Shown: in pieces, positions 24,617 to 32,422 of the stretch
How the letters are laid out: each line of letters begins with the position of its first letter
How positions within the stretch are numbered: the first letter of the stretch is position 1
Source of the DNA: Roseicella sp. DB1501
Lineage (GTDB): Bacteria; Pseudomonadota; Alphaproteobacteria; Acetobacterales; Acetobacteraceae
NCBI RefSeq assembly: GCF_013112485.1
Contig: NZ_JABFHG010000011.1
Span: 124,001-188,000, forward strand
Length of the DNA stretch: 64,000 nt
Direction: 5' to 3'
Translations under genes and position numbers: made by a program
The notes under the pieces: model-generated
Database searches by the model: none
What the model was told of the DNA's origin: nothing
Seen by the model: only the letters and a program-made list of their open reading frames with translations

Positions 24617-25597
24617 ATGCCGAAGCTCGCCGTCCTCGGCGCCGGCGCCTGGGGCACGGCGCTCGCCATCCAGGCCGCCGCGGCGGGCCACGCGGCCGCC
24701 CTTTGGGCACGCGACCCCGGCCGGGCGGCGGCAATCGCGGCGGCGCGGGAGAATGCCCGCTACCTGCCCGGCATCGCGCTGCCGCCGGGCGTCGCGGTCA
24801 CCGCCGAGGCCGCGGCGGCGCTCGACGGGGCGGCGGCGGCGATCCTCGCCGTGCCGGCGCAGCATCTGCGCGCCGTGCTCGCCGGCCTGCCGCCCACCCT
24901 GCCGCCGCTGCTGCTGGCGGCCAAGGGCGTCGAGCAGGGCAGCCTCCGCCTGCCGCTCGAGGTGGTGGCGGCGGCGCGGCCGGGCCAGGCCGCGGCCGTG
25001 CTGTCGGGGCCCAACTTCGCGCATGAGGTCGCGGCCGGCCTGCCCGCCGCGGCGGTGATCGCCAGCGCCGCGCCGGCGCTGCGGGACCGCCTGGGCGATC
25101 TGCTGGCAACGCCCGGCTTCCGGCTCTACGGCTCCGACGACCCGATCGGCGTGCAGGTCGGCGGCGCGGCGAAGAACGTGATCGCCATCGCCGCCGGGGC
25201 GGTGATCGGCGCCGGCCTCGGCGAGAATGCCCGGGCGGCGCTGGTGACGCGCGGCCTGGCGGAACTCTCGCGCCTCGCCGTGGCGCTGGGCGGCCGGGCG
25301 GAGACGGCAGCGGGGCTGTCCGGCCTCGGCGACCTGCTGCTGACCGCGACCGGCCCGGCGAGCCGCAACACCTCGCTCGGCATGGCCCTTGGCCGCGGCC
25401 GGCGCCTCGCCGAGGTGCTGGCCGAGCGGGCCGGGGTGACGGAGGGGGTCGCCACCGCCCCGGCGATCATCGCCCGGGCGGCGGCGGCCGGCGTCGAGCT
25501 GCCGGTCTGCGAGGCGGTGGCGGCGCTGCTGGCGGAGCGGCTGACCCTGGCGGCGGCGGTGGAGCGGCTGCTCTCCCGGCCGCGGCGGGACGAGTAG
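24617..25597 (+). CDS. gpsA: NAD(P)-dependent glycerol-3-phosphate dehydrogenase
   Basis: A 326-residue cytoplasmic enzyme reducing dihydroxyacetone phosphate to sn-glycerol-3-phosphate for phospholipid synthesis. The N-terminal Rossmann motif is LGAGAWGTALA. The family segments LSGPNFAHEVA and GGAAKNVIAIAAG (with the catalytic Lys) and the NTSLGMALGRG helix are all present. It starts one base after rlmJ and is the last gene of the plus-strand run. Repeat copy 3 follows its stop. Confidence 0.96.
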   Translation: MPKLAVLGAGAWGTALAIQAAAAGHAAALWARDPGRAAAIAAARENARYLPGIALPPGVAVTAEAAAALDGAAAAILAVPAQHLRAVLAGLPPTLPPLLLAAKGVEQGSLRLPLEVVAAARPGQAAAVLSGPNFAHEVAAGLPAAAVIASAAPALRDRLGDLLATPGFRLYGSDDPIGVQVGGAAKNVIAIAAGAVIGAGLGENARAALVTRGLAELSRLAVALGGRAETAAGLSGLGDLLLTATGPASRNTSLGMALGRGRRLAEVLAERAGVTEGVATAPAIIARAAAAGVELPVCEAVAALLAERLTLAAAVERLLSRPRRDE

Positions 25598-25632
25598 GGG
25601 CCGGGCGCATCCTATCCGGCCGCATCATGTGC

Positions 25633-25756
25633 GGACCGGTCCTTTGACCAGTCCGGGGCCCCGGACGCGGCCCGCTGGTCGCGCCGCGAAGCGCGCCTGA
25701 CGACGCGACGCCGCGAAGGCCCAAGCAGACCGGAGGTCTGCGCCCGGCGTCTGAGG
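25633..25756 (+). repeat. Dispersed four-hairpin intergenic repeat, copy 3 (enlarged)
   Basis: H1 is GGACCGGTC-CTTT-GACCAGTCC (25633-25654, one mismatch), H2 is GGCCCC-GGAC-GCGGCC (one mismatch). The H3 region is enlarged to about 43 bases by what looks like an internal duplication of GCCGCGAAG. H4 is GCAGACC-GGA-GGTCTGC, a compensated A/T to G/C change against the other copies. The tail GCCCGGCGTCTGAGG follows. It lies between convergent gpsA and TauD paralogue B. Confidence 0.85.
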
Positions 25757-25766
25757 GCCGTTGAAA

Positions 25767-26654
25767 CTAAGCCGCCTGCTCCAGCGTCGGGGCCATGTCG
25801 GCGACGGTGGTGCGGTGCAGGTCGCGGACCTGGCTGGCATCGTAGCGCCGGGCGCGGTGCATGGTGACGCGGTTGTCCCACATCACCAGGTCATGCGGCC
25901 GCCAGACATGCGCATGCACGAACTCCCGCTGCGTCGCATGCTCGGTCAGGTCGCGCAGCAGGGCGCGCGCCTCGGGCACCGGCCAGCCCTGGATCGCCCC
26001 GGCATGCGAGGAGAGGAAGAGCGAGAGCCGCCCCGTGCGCGGATGCCGCCGCACCAGGCGCTGCGGCACCGGCGCCCATTTCGCCCGCTCCGCCTCGGTG
26101 AAGTCGGTGAAGCCGAGGATGCCGCGCGAATAGATCTGGCTGTGCTCGGTGATCAGGTCGCGCACCAGGGCCTTGGTCTCAGCGTCGAGCGCATCCCAGG
26201 CGGCGCGCATGTCGGCGAACTCGGTATTGCCGCCGGCGCCCGGGATGACGCGGGCCGAGAGCAGGGAGTACTTGGCCGGCGTCGCCTTGAAGCTGCTGTC
26301 GCTGTGCCAGAGCATGTTGCCGAGGCTGAACAGCCGCTTGCGGTCGTCCCGCGCCATGACGCTGCCGTCGCGCTGCAGGTTGGAGATGTCGTTCACCTCC
26401 ATCGAGAGGCGACGCTGCTCGCCCTGCACGAGGTCGCCGGTCGCCAGTTCCAGCGGGCCGAAATGCCGCGAGAAGGCGATCTGCTGCGCGTCGTCGATAT
26501 CCTGGTCGCGGAAGACCAGCACGCCGTACTGGTCCATCGCCGCCTCGATCGCCACCGCCTCGGCCGGGGTGACGTTGCGGCGGATGTCGATGCCCGCCAC
26601 CTCGCCGACGAAATCCGGTCGGGCGGGATTGGCGGGGTGGATCGAGAGGGTCAT
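25767..26654 (-). CDS. TauD/TfdA-family Fe(II)/2-oxoglutarate dioxygenase, paralogue B
   Basis: A 295-residue dioxygenase of the same length as paralogue A at 14335. The HxD motif is in MLWHSDSSFKATPAK, the distal His in NRVTMHRARRY, and the 2-oxoglutarate Arg follows. The two proteins are alike throughout, diverging most in the lid segment after residue 60, so they probably accept different substrates. It is flanked on both sides by copies of the dispersed repeat (25633 and 26763), which would fit a mobile or rearranged segment. Confidence 0.9.
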   Translation of the reverse strand: MTLSIHPANPARPDFVGEVAGIDIRRNVTPAEAVAIEAAMDQYGVLVFRDQDIDDAQQIAFSRHFGPLELATGDLVQGEQRRLSMEVNDISNLQRDGSVMARDDRKRLFSLGNMLWHSDSSFKATPAKYSLLSARVIPGAGGNTEFADMRAAWDALDAETKALVRDLITEHSQIYSRGILGFTDFTEAERAKWAPVPQRLVRRHPRTGRLSLFLSSHAGAIQGWPVPEARALLRDLTEHATQREFVHAHVWRPHDLVMWDNRVTMHRARRYDASQVRDLHRTTVADMAPTLEQAA

Positions 26655-26762
26655 GGCTGGGGTTCCCTGGACGCCGGGGACTCTGCCCCGTTCTGCCAGG
26701 GGCCGATCTTAAACCATGCCCGGCGCAACGACCATGGCCGCGCGGCGCCTCGTGCCGATGGC

Positions 26763-26856
26763 CCTCATATGCCGGGCGCAAACCTCCGGTTTGCTTGGCG
26801 TCGCGCTACTGAGCGCGGGCCTCGTTCGGGCCTCGGGCCGGTCAGGCGACCGGTCC
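26763..26856 (-). repeat. Dispersed four-hairpin intergenic repeat, copy 4
   Basis: Read on the minus strand: H1 GGACCGGTC-GCCT-GACCGGCCC (26835-26856, one mismatch), a shortened H2 with GGCC arms, H3 CGCGCT-CAGT-AGCGCG (perfect), H4 GCAAACC-GGA-GGTTTGC (perfect) and the tail GCCCGGCATATGAGG. Its head is eight bases from the stop of the methyltransferase gene, and its tail points to the TauD paralogue start. Confidence 0.85.
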
Positions 26857-26863
26857 GTTGGTG

Positions 26864-27463
26864 TCATCCCGCCCGCTTGCGGAAGGCGAGCTGCACCCGG
26901 TGCGGCCCGTCCAGGATGTCGATCCGGTTGCGATGGATGTTGGTGAAGGCGTCGATCGCCAGCTTCGGGCTGCGCAGCACGTCCGGATGCGGCCAGAGAT
27001 AGTCGTCGCAGAGGATCACGCCGCCCTCGGGCGCCAGGCGGAAGGCCAGGACGAGGTCGGTCAGCACATCCGCCGCCTCGTGCGAGCCGTCGATATAGAT
27101 CAGTGCCGGCCCCGGCCCGCCGCGCCCGAGCAGCCGCAGCAGGCCGCTGGCGGAGTCGGTGCGCAGCACCTCCGCTTTCACAGCCTCGCCCGAGGCGGCG
27201 AGATTGGCCTGGAACCGCTCGAACAGCCCGGTCGTCTGCGCCGCGTCGTGCTCGGCGCCGCCGGCGAAGGTGTCGATGCAGGTGACGCGGCTCGCCGGGT
27301 GGCGCAGCAGGTTGGCGAGGAACCAGAGGGTGGAGCGTCCCTCGAAGCTGCCGATCTCGACCACGTGGCGCGCCTCGTCCGGCCGCCAGCCGAGTTCCTC
27401 GAAGAACAGCTTCTCCCAGTAGGGGATATGGCCGCTGAACCAGTCTTCCGTGAAATGCGGCAT
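26864..27463 (-). CDS. Class I SAM-dependent methyltransferase
   Basis: A 199-residue protein with the Rossmann-type SAM motif VVEIGSFEGRSTLWF, an acidic ribose-binding end (VTCIDTFAGG), and the family segments LIYIDGSHEAADVLTDL and GGVILCDDYLW typical of Methyltransf_24 enzymes. These often act on sugars, catechols or small metabolites. It precedes TauD paralogue B on the same strand, separated by repeat copy 4. The substrate cannot be told from the neighbourhood. Confidence 0.85.
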   Translation of the reverse strand: MPHFTEDWFSGHIPYWEKLFFEELGWRPDEARHVVEIGSFEGRSTLWFLANLLRHPASRVTCIDTFAGGAEHDAAQTTGLFERFQANLAASGEAVKAEVLRTDSASGLLRLLGRGGPGPALIYIDGSHEAADVLTDLVLAFRLAPEGGVILCDDYLWPHPDVLRSPKLAIDAFTNIHRNRIDILDGPHRVQLAFRKRAG

Positions 27464-27518
27464 CGCCCTCCCTCCGTCGCACCTGCCCTCTCAACGGCAG
27501 CGGCGGCGATGGGATGCC

Positions 27519-28235
27519 TCAGCCGGGGCGCGTCACCCCCACCTGGCGGCATTGCCGCAGCAGGAGGCAGGTGCCGCAGCGCGGCCGCATGCCGGTGCAG
27601 ATGGCCTTGCCGAAGGGCACCAGCCGCTCATTGATCTCGATCCAGTAGCGTTGCGGCAGGAGGGCCGCGAGCGCCTGCATGGTCCGTTCCGGCGTCGTCG
27701 TCGCTACATAGCCCCAGCGGTTCACGATCCGGTGGACATGGATGTCGACCGAGATGGCCGGCCGGCCGAAGCCGACCCCGAGCGTCAGCGCCGCGATCTT
27801 CGGTCCGACGCCGCGCAGCGCCTGCAGCCCCTCCATCGTGTCCGGCACCGCGCCCGCCTCGGCGATCCGGCGGGACAAGGCGAGGATGTCGCGGGCTTTG
27901 GGCTCGGGGAAGGTTGCGCCGGCGAGCAACTCGACCAGCTCCGGCTCGGGGACCGCCGCCATCGCCTCCGGCGTGCGGGCGCGGGCGAAGAGACGGAGGC
28001 AGACGGGGGTGGTGGTCTCGTCGCGGGTCCGGGCCGAGATCAGCGCGGCGACGAGCTGCTCGAAGGGCGTCCCGTGGCCCCGGTCCCGCAACTCGAACAT
28101 CGCCGCCTTCGGCAAGCCTGCGGTTGCCTCGCGCAGCAGGCGGAAGACCAGGTCGATGTCGAAGGGATCCTTGTCCGGCCGGTCCGGGACGGCGGGGCGC
28201 AGCGGGTCGGCGGCAGCGGGCAGGGTGCGGGGCAT
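27519..28235 (-). CDS. nth: Endonuclease III-type DNA glycosylase
   Basis: A 238-residue base-excision repair enzyme (oxidised pyrimidines). The helix-hairpin-helix reads LRGVGPKIAALTLGVGF with the catalytic Lys, followed by the catalytic Asp in ISVDIHVHRIVNRWG. The C-terminal iron-sulfur loop has the CX6CX2CX5C spacing (CTGMRPRCGTC followed by CRQ-type end). The start at 28235 is chosen by homology length; an upstream in-frame start would run into the palindromic element. It may be a sequence-divergent Nth subtype, as the HhH motif usually reads LPGVGRKTA. Confidence 0.88.
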   Translation of the reverse strand: MPRTLPAAADPLRPAVPDRPDKDPFDIDLVFRLLREATAGLPKAAMFELRDRGHGTPFEQLVAALISARTRDETTTPVCLRLFARARTPEAMAAVPEPELVELLAGATFPEPKARDILALSRRIAEAGAVPDTMEGLQALRGVGPKIAALTLGVGFGRPAISVDIHVHRIVNRWGYVATTTPERTMQALAALLPQRYWIEINERLVPFGKAICTGMRPRCGTCLLLRQCRQVGVTRPG

Positions 28236-28282
28236 GGCCCCATAACGCCCGGGCGGGGCATGCGTCCGCTCGGCCTGGAGCG

Positions 28283-28381
28283 TGATCGCTTGAGGTGGAC
28301 TCACCGAAAAGCGTGCCTCACGCGATCAAGCAACGGCCTGGACCATGATCCGCGACCCTGTGTGAGCGGATCATGGTCCAG
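28283..28381. repeat. Composite extragenic palindrome (13-bp and 16-bp inverted repeats)
   Basis: The first inverted repeat has arms TGATCGCTTGAGG (28283-28295) and CCTCACGCGATCA (28316-28328), with one mismatch. The second has perfect 16-bp arms, CTGGACCATGATCCGC (28338-28353) and GCGGATCATGGTCCAG (28366-28381), around a 12-base loop. Motifs like GATCATGGTCCAG occur between genes in other alphaproteobacteria as far as I recall. It lies between nth and the true end of the hybrid kinase region and could terminate transcription there. Confidence 0.75.
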
Positions 28382-30805
28382 CGCGCCCCGTCCGCCCACT
28401 GCCGGTCCCTCGGTCACCCCGGCTGCACGGCCAGGGCCTGGCTTTCCGCCCGCAGGGCCGCGAGGGTGGTTTCGAGCGTCGTAGCCAGCTCGCCGAGACG
28501 GCTGCCGAGCTGCCCGCTGCTCGCCCCCTCCAGGCTGGCGGCCAGGTCGCCGAGCCGCCGGGCGCCGAAATTCCAGGCCGTGCCCTTCAGCCCATGCGCG
28601 GTGAGCCGGTGGTCCCGGCCCTGCTCGGCGGCGCTGCGGAGCGTGACCATGGCCTCCCGGGCATTCCGCCTCGAACTCGGCCAGCAGCCGCTGCCAAGTC
28701 TCGGGCGGGATATGCGTGCAGAGCGAGACCACCCGCTCCTGGTCGAGAAGCTCGGCGGCGGCGGGCGCCACGGCCGGGGGCGCAGCCGGCGCCGGCGCCG
28801 CGCGCGACCCACGGGTCACCGTGGCGATCGTGTCCTTGAGCTGCTCGGCGCGGATCGGCTTGGCCAGGAAGGCCTGCATGCCGGCCTCGCGGCACCGAGT
28901 GCGATGCACCTCGCCCGCATGCGCGGTGAGGGCGACGATCGGCGCCCCGGCGCTGGGACCGCCGCCGGCCCGGATGGCAGCCACCGCGGCGAAGCCGTCC
29001 ATGCGCGGCATCTCGAGATCCATGAGGATCACGTCGAAGCGGTCCGCGCAGGCGGCGACGGCCTCCTCGCCTCCCGCGGCGGTGACCACGCTCATGCCCA
29101 GATGCTCGAGATGCAGCCTGGCGATCTCACGGTTGATCGGGTGGTCGTCCACCACGAGCACATGCAGCGGCGGCAGGGCACACCCCTCGGTGCCCGGCGC
29201 AGCAGGAGCCGGGGCGGCGGCGCTTACCACCACCTCGCAGGTGAGGCTGAAGCGGAAGCAGCTTCCCTGCCCCTCGGTGCTGGCGACGGTGATCTCGCCG
29301 CCCATGGCCCGGACCAGCCGGCGGCAGATGGCGAGGCCGAGGCCGGTGCCGCCGAAGCGCCGGGCGGTGCCGCTATCGGCCTGCACGAAGGGTTCGAAGA
29401 TGGCGTCGAGCACCGAGGCCGGGATGCCGATGCCGGTATCCTCGACCAGGAATTCCAGCCGCATATGGGAGTGCGGGAGGGTCTCCTGGCAGCGGAGGCT
29501 GACGCTGACGCTGCCGCAATCGGTGAACTTGATCGCGTTCCCGACCAGGTTCAGCAGGATCTGGCGCAGGTTGGCAGCGTCGCAGAGCACCGCCGCGGGG
29601 ATCCGCGGGTCGATGTGCCAGGCGAGCGTCAGGTCCTTCTGTGCCGCCCGCGAGCGCATCAGCCCGACCACCGCCTCGACGATCCGCGGCAGGTTGACCG
29701 GCAGCCGTTCGGCCGCGACATGCCCGGCCTCGAGCCGCGAGAAGGTGAGGATGTCGTTGAGCAGGCCGAGCAGCGCCTCGGCCGAGTGGCGGGCGAGCTG
29801 CAGCCGCTCCGCTTGGTCCAGGCCCAGCCTGCCGTCGTCGAGCAGGTCCAGCATGCCGAGGATGCCGTTCATGGGCGTCCGCAACTCGTGGCTCACCGTC
29901 GCCAGGAAGCCGTCCTTGGCGCGGTTCGCCAGCTCCGCCGCTTCGCGGGCGTCGTTGAGTTGCCGCTGCAGGGTCTTCATGGCGGAGATATCGGCGAAGG
30001 TGCTGACCACCGTGCCGTCGAGCATCCGCTGCTGCAGCACGCGCAGCCAGGCACCGCCCGGCAGGGGCAGCTCGAAGGGGGCACCGGTGAAGCGCTCGCC
30101 CTCGGCCAGGGTCTGCAGGGCGGCGGCCGCGATCTCCGCCGCCTCCGGCAGGCGCCGCCAGGCCTCGGCATAGAGCGCGGCATGGGTCTTGCCGACCGCC
30201 TCCCCCGGGCTGGTCAGGCCGAAGAGGCGGGCGAAGCGGCCATTCGCCACGCTGATCCGCCCATCCACGCCGAGCACCGTGACGCCATCCCCGTCCTCGG
30301 CGGTGAAGGGCATGACCTCGCGCAGCACGTGGTCGGTCGGATCGGGCGCCGCGGGTGCCGCGGCCTCGGCGGGCGGGGCGATCGGCGTCCAGATCCGCAG
30401 GCGGCCGATGCCTGGCACCGGCTGCGAGGCGACACGCACCCATTGCCCGCGATGCTCGAAGACATAGGGCTGGGTCTGGGTGCGGTGACGGGCGATCCCC
30501 TCGGCCACGCACTGCCCCATCGTGCCGAGCTCCTCCGGCCGCAGCCGGACGGCGTAGAAGCGCCGCAGATTCGCCGCATAGGGCTCGCCGACCGCGACAT
30601 GCCCGGCATGCTCGGGGAAGAGCCGCAGGAAGGTCCGGTTCCAGAGCAGCGTCCGGTCCTGGGCGTCGAACAGGCAGAGGCCGATATCGAGGCTGTCGAG
30701 GATATCCGCCATGACGCGGCAGGATGTCAGGTCGCCCTCCGGCAGGGCTACGTCGCGGGCCGGCTGCGGAGCGGGATGGGCGCCGACCGCGGGGAATGTC
30801 TCCAT
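28301..30805 (-). CDS. Cytoplasmic hybrid sensor histidine kinase (PAS-PAS-HisKA-HATPase-REC), frameshifted before HPt
   Basis: The reading frame from ATG 30805 encodes two PAS-like sensor domains (about residues 25-145 and 165-270, no membrane helix), a HisKA dimerisation domain with the phospho-His in VSHELRTPMNGILG, the ATPase (NAIKF, DTGIGIP, FGGTGLGLAICRRL) and a receiver with Asp in DVILMDLEMPRMDG and Lys in FLAKPI. After LLAEFEAE the frame becomes nonsense, crosses the palindromes and stops at 28301. An HPt domain continues in another frame to 28414. Removing one base near 28663 restores a single protein of about 797 residues ending at 28414. Either a genuine frameshift or a sequencing error; the input signal is unknown. 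Confidence 0.8.
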   Translation of the reverse strand: METFPAVGAHPAPQPARDVALPEGDLTSCRVMADILDSLDIGLCLFDAQDRTLLWNRTFLRLFPEHAGHVAVGEPYAANLRRFYAVRLRPEELGTMGQCVAEGIARHRTQTQPYVFEHRGQWVRVASQPVPGIGRLRIWTPIAPPAEAAAPAAPDPTDHVLREVMPFTAEDGDGVTVLGVDGRISVANGRFARLFGLTSPGEAVGKTHAALYAEAWRRLPEAAEIAAAALQTLAEGERFTGAPFELPLPGGAWLRVLQQRMLDGTVVSTFADISAMKTLQRQLNDAREAAELANRAKDGFLATVSHELRTPMNGILGMLDLLDDGRLGLDQAERLQLARHSAEALLGLLNDILTFSRLEAGHVAAERLPVNLPRIVEAVVGLMRSRAAQKDLTLAWHIDPRIPAAVLCDAANLRQILLNLVGNAIKFTDCGSVSVSLRCQETLPHSHMRLEFLVEDTGIGIPASVLDAIFEPFVQADSGTARRFGGTGLGLAICRRLVRAMGGEITVASTEGQGSCFRFSLTCEVVVSAAAPAPAAPGTEGCALPPLHVLVVDDHPINREIARLHLEHLGMSVVTAAGGEEAVAACADRFDVILMDLEMPRMDGFAAVAAIRAGGGPSAGAPIVALTAHAGEVHRTRCREAGMQAFLAKPIRAEQLKDTIATVTRGSRAAPAPAAPPAVAPAAAELLDQERVVSLCTHIPPETWQRLLAEFEAECPGGHGHAPQRRRAGPGPPAHRAWAEGHGLEFRRPAARRPGRQPGGGEQRAARQPSRRAGYDARNHPRGPAGGKPGPGRAAGVTEGPAVGGRGALDHDPLTQGRGSWSRPLLDRVRHAFR
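28414..28662 (-). pseudogene. HPt domain of the hybrid kinase, out of frame
   Basis: In the frame ending at TGA 28414-28416 lies a clear histidine phosphotransfer domain: AREAMVTLRSAAEQG, then HGLKGTAWNFGARRLG with the phospho-accepting His, then the final helix TTLETTLAALRAESQALA. It begins exactly where the kinase frame loses sense (codon at 28662-28660) and has no start or ribosome site of its own, so it is the displaced C-terminus of the kinase, not a separate gene. Confidence 0.75.
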
Positions 30806-30953
30806 GGCTACTATCTGTCGCCTCGGCCCTGATCCTGGCGACCTATAACGAATGCGACCATAACGGTTCAAGTTTTCGTCAGAAACACTCCAACTTTGGC
30901 GGCGGCGAAACCCGGCAGGTTCGGCAATGCGGCGCAGCGGGCCATCGGCGCGG

Positions 30954-31412
30954 TCAGTGGGAGAGCGGGTCGGGCAGCAGGCCGGGCAGCAGGTCATCCG
31001 GCCGCCGCGCCTCCCGTCGCGACCGCGCCGCCACGGGGCGGTTCGTCGCCGGCCGGTTCGCCGCCTCCTGGCGGAGCCGGATCAGCTCGTCCACCAGCCG
31101 GTCCATGGTCTGCCAGAGCGGCTCGTCGCCCTGCCGCTCGGCCAGGACGAAGCGATGCGCGGCGAGGGTGACGTTCAGCGTGCCGCGCGTGCTCTCCGGC
31201 CGGCGGCTACGCATCTGCACCAGCGCCTTCTCCACCTCCTCGATCGGGACACCGAAGCGGGCGGCGATGGCGGCGGGCGACTCGCCCTGGCGGCGGAGCG
31301 CCCGCGCCTTGGCGGCCTCGCGCGGGTCGAGGGCGATATCGGGCCGCAGCGCCTGGGTGCGCCGCGACATCTCGCCGGATCCGCTGCCGGGCGGCTTGCC
31401 CTTGAACGCCAT
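30954..31412 (-). CDS. Hypothetical protein with helix-turn-helix-like segment
   Basis: A 152-residue protein of unknown function. The N-terminal third contains a helix-turn-helix-like stretch (about residues 35-65, AAIAARFGVPIEEVEKAL), the middle is mixed (FVLAERQGDEPLWQTMDRLV), and the tail is Arg/Pro-rich and probably disordered. It has a proper ATG but no strong ribosome site. It sits alone between the hybrid kinase and the corC-phoH block on the same strand. A DNA-binding role is possible but not established. Confidence 0.6.
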   Translation of the reverse strand: MAFKGKPPGSGSGEMSRRTQALRPDIALDPREAAKARALRRQGESPAAIAARFGVPIEEVEKALVQMRSRRPESTRGTLNVTLAAHRFVLAERQGDEPLWQTMDRLVDELIRLRQEAANRPATNRPVAARSRREARRPDDLLPGLLPDPLSH

Positions 31413-31501
31413 GCACCCTCGCTCCTCGCCTGGACGGTGAAGCGCGCAGGCGGGAAATCGTTCCCCGCGCTGCTCGTCCTGGGGCTACCCTCCCCCGGGC
31501 G

Positions 31502-32422
31502 CTACTCCGCCGCCTGCCGCGTCGGCTGCGCCCCGGGGCGGCGCACGCGCACCCGGCGGATGCGTCGCGGATCGGCCTCCAGCACGCGGAATTCCAGCCC
31601 GGAGGAATGCGAGACCAGCTCCCCCCTGGCCGGGACCCGCCCGGCGAGGGTGAAGACCAGGCCGCCCACCGTGTCGATATCGGCCGCCCGCTCCTCCTCG
31701 GTCAGCAGCGGGCCGAATTTCTGCTCGAAGGCCGCGACCGGCATCCGGGCATCCACCTCGACGGTGCCGTCCGGCTTCTCGACCATCTGCGGCGAGGCAT
31801 CCTCGTCATGCTCGTCGGAGATGTCGCCGGTGATGGTCTCGACCAGGTCCTCGATCGTCACCAGCCCGTCGATGCCGCCATACTCGTCCACCACCAGCGC
31901 CATGTGGATGCGCGCCATGCGCATCTGCAGCAGCAGGTCGAGCACCGGCACCGACGGCACGGTGAAGAGCGGCTTGCGCAGGATGGCCTTGAGGTCGAAG
32001 GCCCCCTCCCGCCCCACCGCGGCGAAGACGTCCTTGATGTGGACCATGCCGACGATCTCGTCGAGCTGGCCGCGATAGACCGGGTAGCGGCTGTGGCCGT
32101 CGCGCTGGATCAGGCGGATCGCCTGCTCGAGCGTGAAATCCTCCGGCATGGCCATGATGTCGGCGCGCGGCACCATGACGTCGTCGGCCGTCTTGTCGCG
32201 CAGCTTGAGCACGTTGCCGAGCAGGGCGCGCTCCTGCGCGCTGAACGCGTCGCGCTCGGCATGGTCCTTGCCCTCGCGGCGCGATTCCTCGCGCTCCTCG
32301 ATGAGCTCCTCCATGCGGTCGCGGACGCTCTCGGCCTCGCGCTTGCGCAGCAGCCCCTGCAACCGCCAGAGCAGGCCCTGGCGGTGCTGGTGCTCGCGGG
32401 CCTCGCCATTGGTCAGGCTCAT
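31502..32422 (-). CDS. corC: CBS-domain protein of the CorC/HlyC (hemolysin) family
   Basis: A 306-residue cytoplasmic protein: an acidic and basic N-terminal helix, two CBS domains (about residues 70-190, with TADDVMVPRADIMAM, GHSRYPVYRGQLDEIVGMVH and VDEYGGIDGLVTIEDLVE), and a C-terminal CorC_HlyC transporter-associated domain. The membrane DUF21 domain of larger relatives is absent, as in CorC. The start overlaps the ybeY stop (ATGA), so it is translationally coupled in the miaB-phoH-ybeY-corC operon, the standard order in proteobacteria. Proposed roles are in Mg/Co efflux. Confidence 0.93.
   Translation of the reverse strand: MSLTNGEAREHQHRQGLLWRLQGLLRKREAESVRDRMEELIEEREESRREGKDHAERDAFSAQERALLGNVLKLRDKTADDVMVPRADIMAMPEDFTLEQAIRLIQRDGHSRYPVYRGQLDEIVGMVHIKDVFAAVGREGAFDLKAILRKPLFTVPSVPVLDLLLQMRMARIHMALVVDEYGGIDGLVTIEDLVETITGDISDEHDEDASPQMVEKPDGTVEVDARMPVAAFEQKFGPLLTEEERAADIDTVGGLVFTLAGRVPARGELVSHSSGLEFRVLEADPRRIRRVRVRRPGAQPTRQAAE

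Noticed and set aside
28414-28812. Separate small HPt protein gene downstream of the kinase
   Set aside because: No start codon with ribosome site fits at the domain boundary, and joining by one base gives a standard hybrid kinase.
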